A stretch of DNA of 64,000 nt from Hydrogenovibrio sp. SC-1 (lineage in GTDB: Bacteria > Pseudomonadota > Gammaproteobacteria > Thiomicrospirales > Thiomicrospiraceae). The stretch lies in NCBI RefSeq assembly GCF_002848135.1, contig NZ_PKGB01000004.1, positions 62,001 through 126,000 of the forward strand. The letters are read 5' to 3'. Made by a program: the position numbers and the translations under genes. Below, piece after piece: positions 62,436-64,000 of this stretch. Within the stretch, counting starts at the first letter, position 1. Every line of letters begins with the position of its first letter. The notes under the pieces were generated by a model. The model made no database searches and had not been told where the DNA came from. It saw only the letters and a list, made by a program, of their open reading frames with translations.

Positions 62436-64000
62436 TCAGGCTTTTTGGGCGCTGGGTATTAACTGCGTTGGCGCGCTGGGTTCTTTGAGGTTTGGGTGGT
62501 CGAGGTTGAAGTTTAAACCGCGACTTTCTTTGCGCTGTAAGGCACTCTTAATAATCAGCTCTGCGACTTGAGCCAAGTTTCGGAGTTCTAGTAAGTCTGC
62601 ATTCAGGGTGTGCGCCCGATAATATTCTTCAATTTCAATTTTTAACACTTCCACTCTTTTTAGCGCTCGATTCAAACGCCTGTCGGTGCGGACGATGCCG
62701 ACATAATCCCACATAATGCGACGCACTTCATCCCAGTCATGACTGATTAACACTTTCTCTTTCGGGGTCGTAACGTAGCGGTCATCCCAGTCTCGAACGG
62801 ATTCTATGTCGACCATCGGTTCTGATGGGTTCAATTGACGTTTAATTTCATGATAAGCCAATTCGGCAAAAACCAATCCTTCAACCAGCGAATTGCTGGC
62901 GAGTCGGTTGGCACCATGTAGACCTGTATAGGCGGTTTCACCAATGGCAAATAGGCCTGGAATGTCTGTTTGGCCAGTTTTGTCAGTTGTGATGCCACCA
63001 CAGGTGTAATGGGCGGCTGGGACAACCGGAATCGCTTGTTGAGTGATATCGATGCCGACTTTTAAGCAGCGAGCATAAATCGTTGGAAAATGATGAATGA
63101 TAAAGTCGGCAGGTTTGTGGGAAATATCCAGATAGACACAATCAATGCCGTGTTTTTTCATTTCTTGGTCAATCGCTCTGGCAACGATGTCTCTAGGCGC
63201 AAGGTCGGCTCTAGCATCATATTGAGCCATAAAGGCTTTGCCAGAGGGCAGTTTTAAGATGCCACCTTCCCCTCGAACCGCTTCTGAGATTAAAAAAGAG
63301 CGGTCTTGAGGATGATATAAGCAGGTTGGATGAAATTGGTTAAATTCCATATTGGTAACCGAGCAGCCAGCTCGCCAAGCCATTGCAATGCCATCGCCAG
63401 TAGAGGTGTCAGGGTTGCTGGTATAGAGATAAGCTTTACTTGCGCCGCCTGTTGCAAGTACCGTGTAACGCGATGTTAATGTTTTCACTTGCTGGTTGTC
63501 TTGATCTAAAACATAGCTCCCTAAACAGCGGTCTTTGGATTTTGACAGGATTAAATCAACGGTCATGTGATTGGGTAAAAGGGTAATGTTAGGCGACGCC
63601 TGTACCAGTTCCAGGAGTGTTTTAGTAACCGTTTTGCCTGTGTGATCAGCCGCATGAATAACCCGGCGATGACTGTGACCTCCCTCTTTGGTGAGGTGGT
63701 AGGCATCTGATTGGGTCTGTTTGCTAAATGCCACGCCCATTTCAATGAGTTCGTAGATGGCATCCGCTGCTTTTTCGGCGACTAATTTAACGATGTTGGG
63801 GTCGCAAATTCCCGCACCTGCATCCATGGTGTCTTTAATATGCGATGTTGTCGAATCAAACGGGTCTAATACCGCAGCAATGCCGCCCTGAGCATAGACA
63901 GAGCTGCCCTCATTTAACGAGGCTTTAGCGGTAACAGTGACGGTGAAATGCTGTGCTAATTTGAGGGCAATGGAAAGCCCGGCGATGCCGCTGCCAATGA
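62436..64000 (-). CDS. nadB: L-aspartate oxidase NadB (N-terminus cut by window edge)
   Basis: FAD enzyme oxidising L-aspartate to iminoaspartate, the first step of NAD synthesis. The frame is open up to base 64,000, where it reads IGSGIAGLSIALKLAQH, the FAD-binding start, so only a few residues are missing. Further family segments are YAQGGIAAVLDP, GGHSHRRVIHAADHTGK, VLATGGASKAYLYTSNPDTSTGDGIAMAW, and GGITTDKTGQTDIPGLFAIGE with HGANRLASNSLVEGL. It converges with cheW. Confidence 0.95.
   Translation of the reverse strand, partial: IGSGIAGLSIALKLAQHFTVTVTAKASLNEGSSVYAQGGIAAVLDPFDSTTSHIKDTMDAGAGICDPNIVKLVAEKAADAIYELIEMGVAFSKQTQSDAYHLTKEGGHSHRRVIHAADHTGKTVTKTLLELVQASPNITLLPNHMTVDLILSKSKDRCLGSYVLDQDNQQVKTLTSRYTVLATGGASKAYLYTSNPDTSTGDGIAMAWRAGCSVTNMEFNQFHPTCLYHPQDRSFLISEAVRGEGGILKLPSGKAFMAQYDARADLAPRDIVARAIDQEMKKHGIDCVYLDISHKPADFIIHHFPTIYARCLKVGIDITQQAIPVVPAAHYTCGGITTDKTGQTDIPGLFAIGETAYTGLHGANRLASNSLVEGLVFAELAYHEIKRQLNPSEPMVDIESVRDWDDRYVTTPKEKVLISHDWDEVRRIMWDYVGIVRTDRRLNRALKRVEVLKIEIEEYYRAHTLNADLLELRNLAQVAELIIKSALQRKESRGLNFNLDHPNLKEPSAPTQLIPSAQKA

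Overview
The window reads as gammaproteobacterial chromosome interrupted by a large genomic island. Core genes on both sides (rnfABC, metG, folD, a Pro-Arg-His tRNA cluster, prfB with its programmed frameshift, lysS, ygfZ, cheW, nadB) are typical of this class. The mix of Rnf, c-di-GMP and CheW-type genes with moderate A+T content would fit a sulfur oxidiser of the Thiomicrospira/Hydrogenovibrio/Thiomicrorhabdus group, but that placement is inference from gene style, not a search result.

Left chromosome (1-6,520): rnfC (cut by the window edge), rnfB, rnfA and metG run leftward as one probable unit, followed by folD and tRNA-Pro, tRNA-Arg and tRNA-His.

Island (about 6,520-51,366, 44.8 kb): the 3' half of tRNA-Arg(TCT) plus tRNA-His is repeated at 51,367-51,514, which marks integration into the anticodon loop of tRNA-Arg. 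At the left end lie an XRE repressor, two palindromic operators around a consensus promoter, an excisionase-like gene, a P4-type tyrosine integrase and an HD-domain gene. Next comes a copper module (Tat multicopper oxidase, PcoB-like protein, P-type ATPase, two paralogous c-type cytochromes, a second multicopper oxidase) between 0.59 kb direct repeats. A patchwork of small regulators, orphan antitoxins, lipoproteins, a LuxR-type protein and an atypical SDR follows; part of it is bracketed by a second direct repeat (220 bp). Then comes a complete nitrate assimilation block: NasR-like antiterminator, sigma-54-like promoter and leader terminator, nrtABC, flavoprotein, nirB, porin, nirD, nasA, cysG, a TrpD2-like gene, moeA and mobA. 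This block imports nitrate, reduces it to ammonium and makes the siroheme and molybdenum cofactors. The right end holds a 1 kb gene-free stretch, an unknown 284-residue gene and a very large (1,758 residue) protein that appears to contain two tyrosine-recombinase-like regions and sits next to the right attachment site.

Right chromosome (51,437-64,000): tRNA-His, a GAF-GGDEF-EAL protein, a DUF5610-like protein, prfB, lysS, a short stretch with an integron-type attC site and cassette-like genes (small ORF, HupE/UreJ-like, glyoxalase-like), ygfZ, cheW and nadB (cut by the window edge).

Most unusual items: the giant double-recombinase protein at the island border, module growth by direct repeats without any transposase, the attC site far from any integrase, and the frequent 10-base palindrome CCAGGCCTGG.
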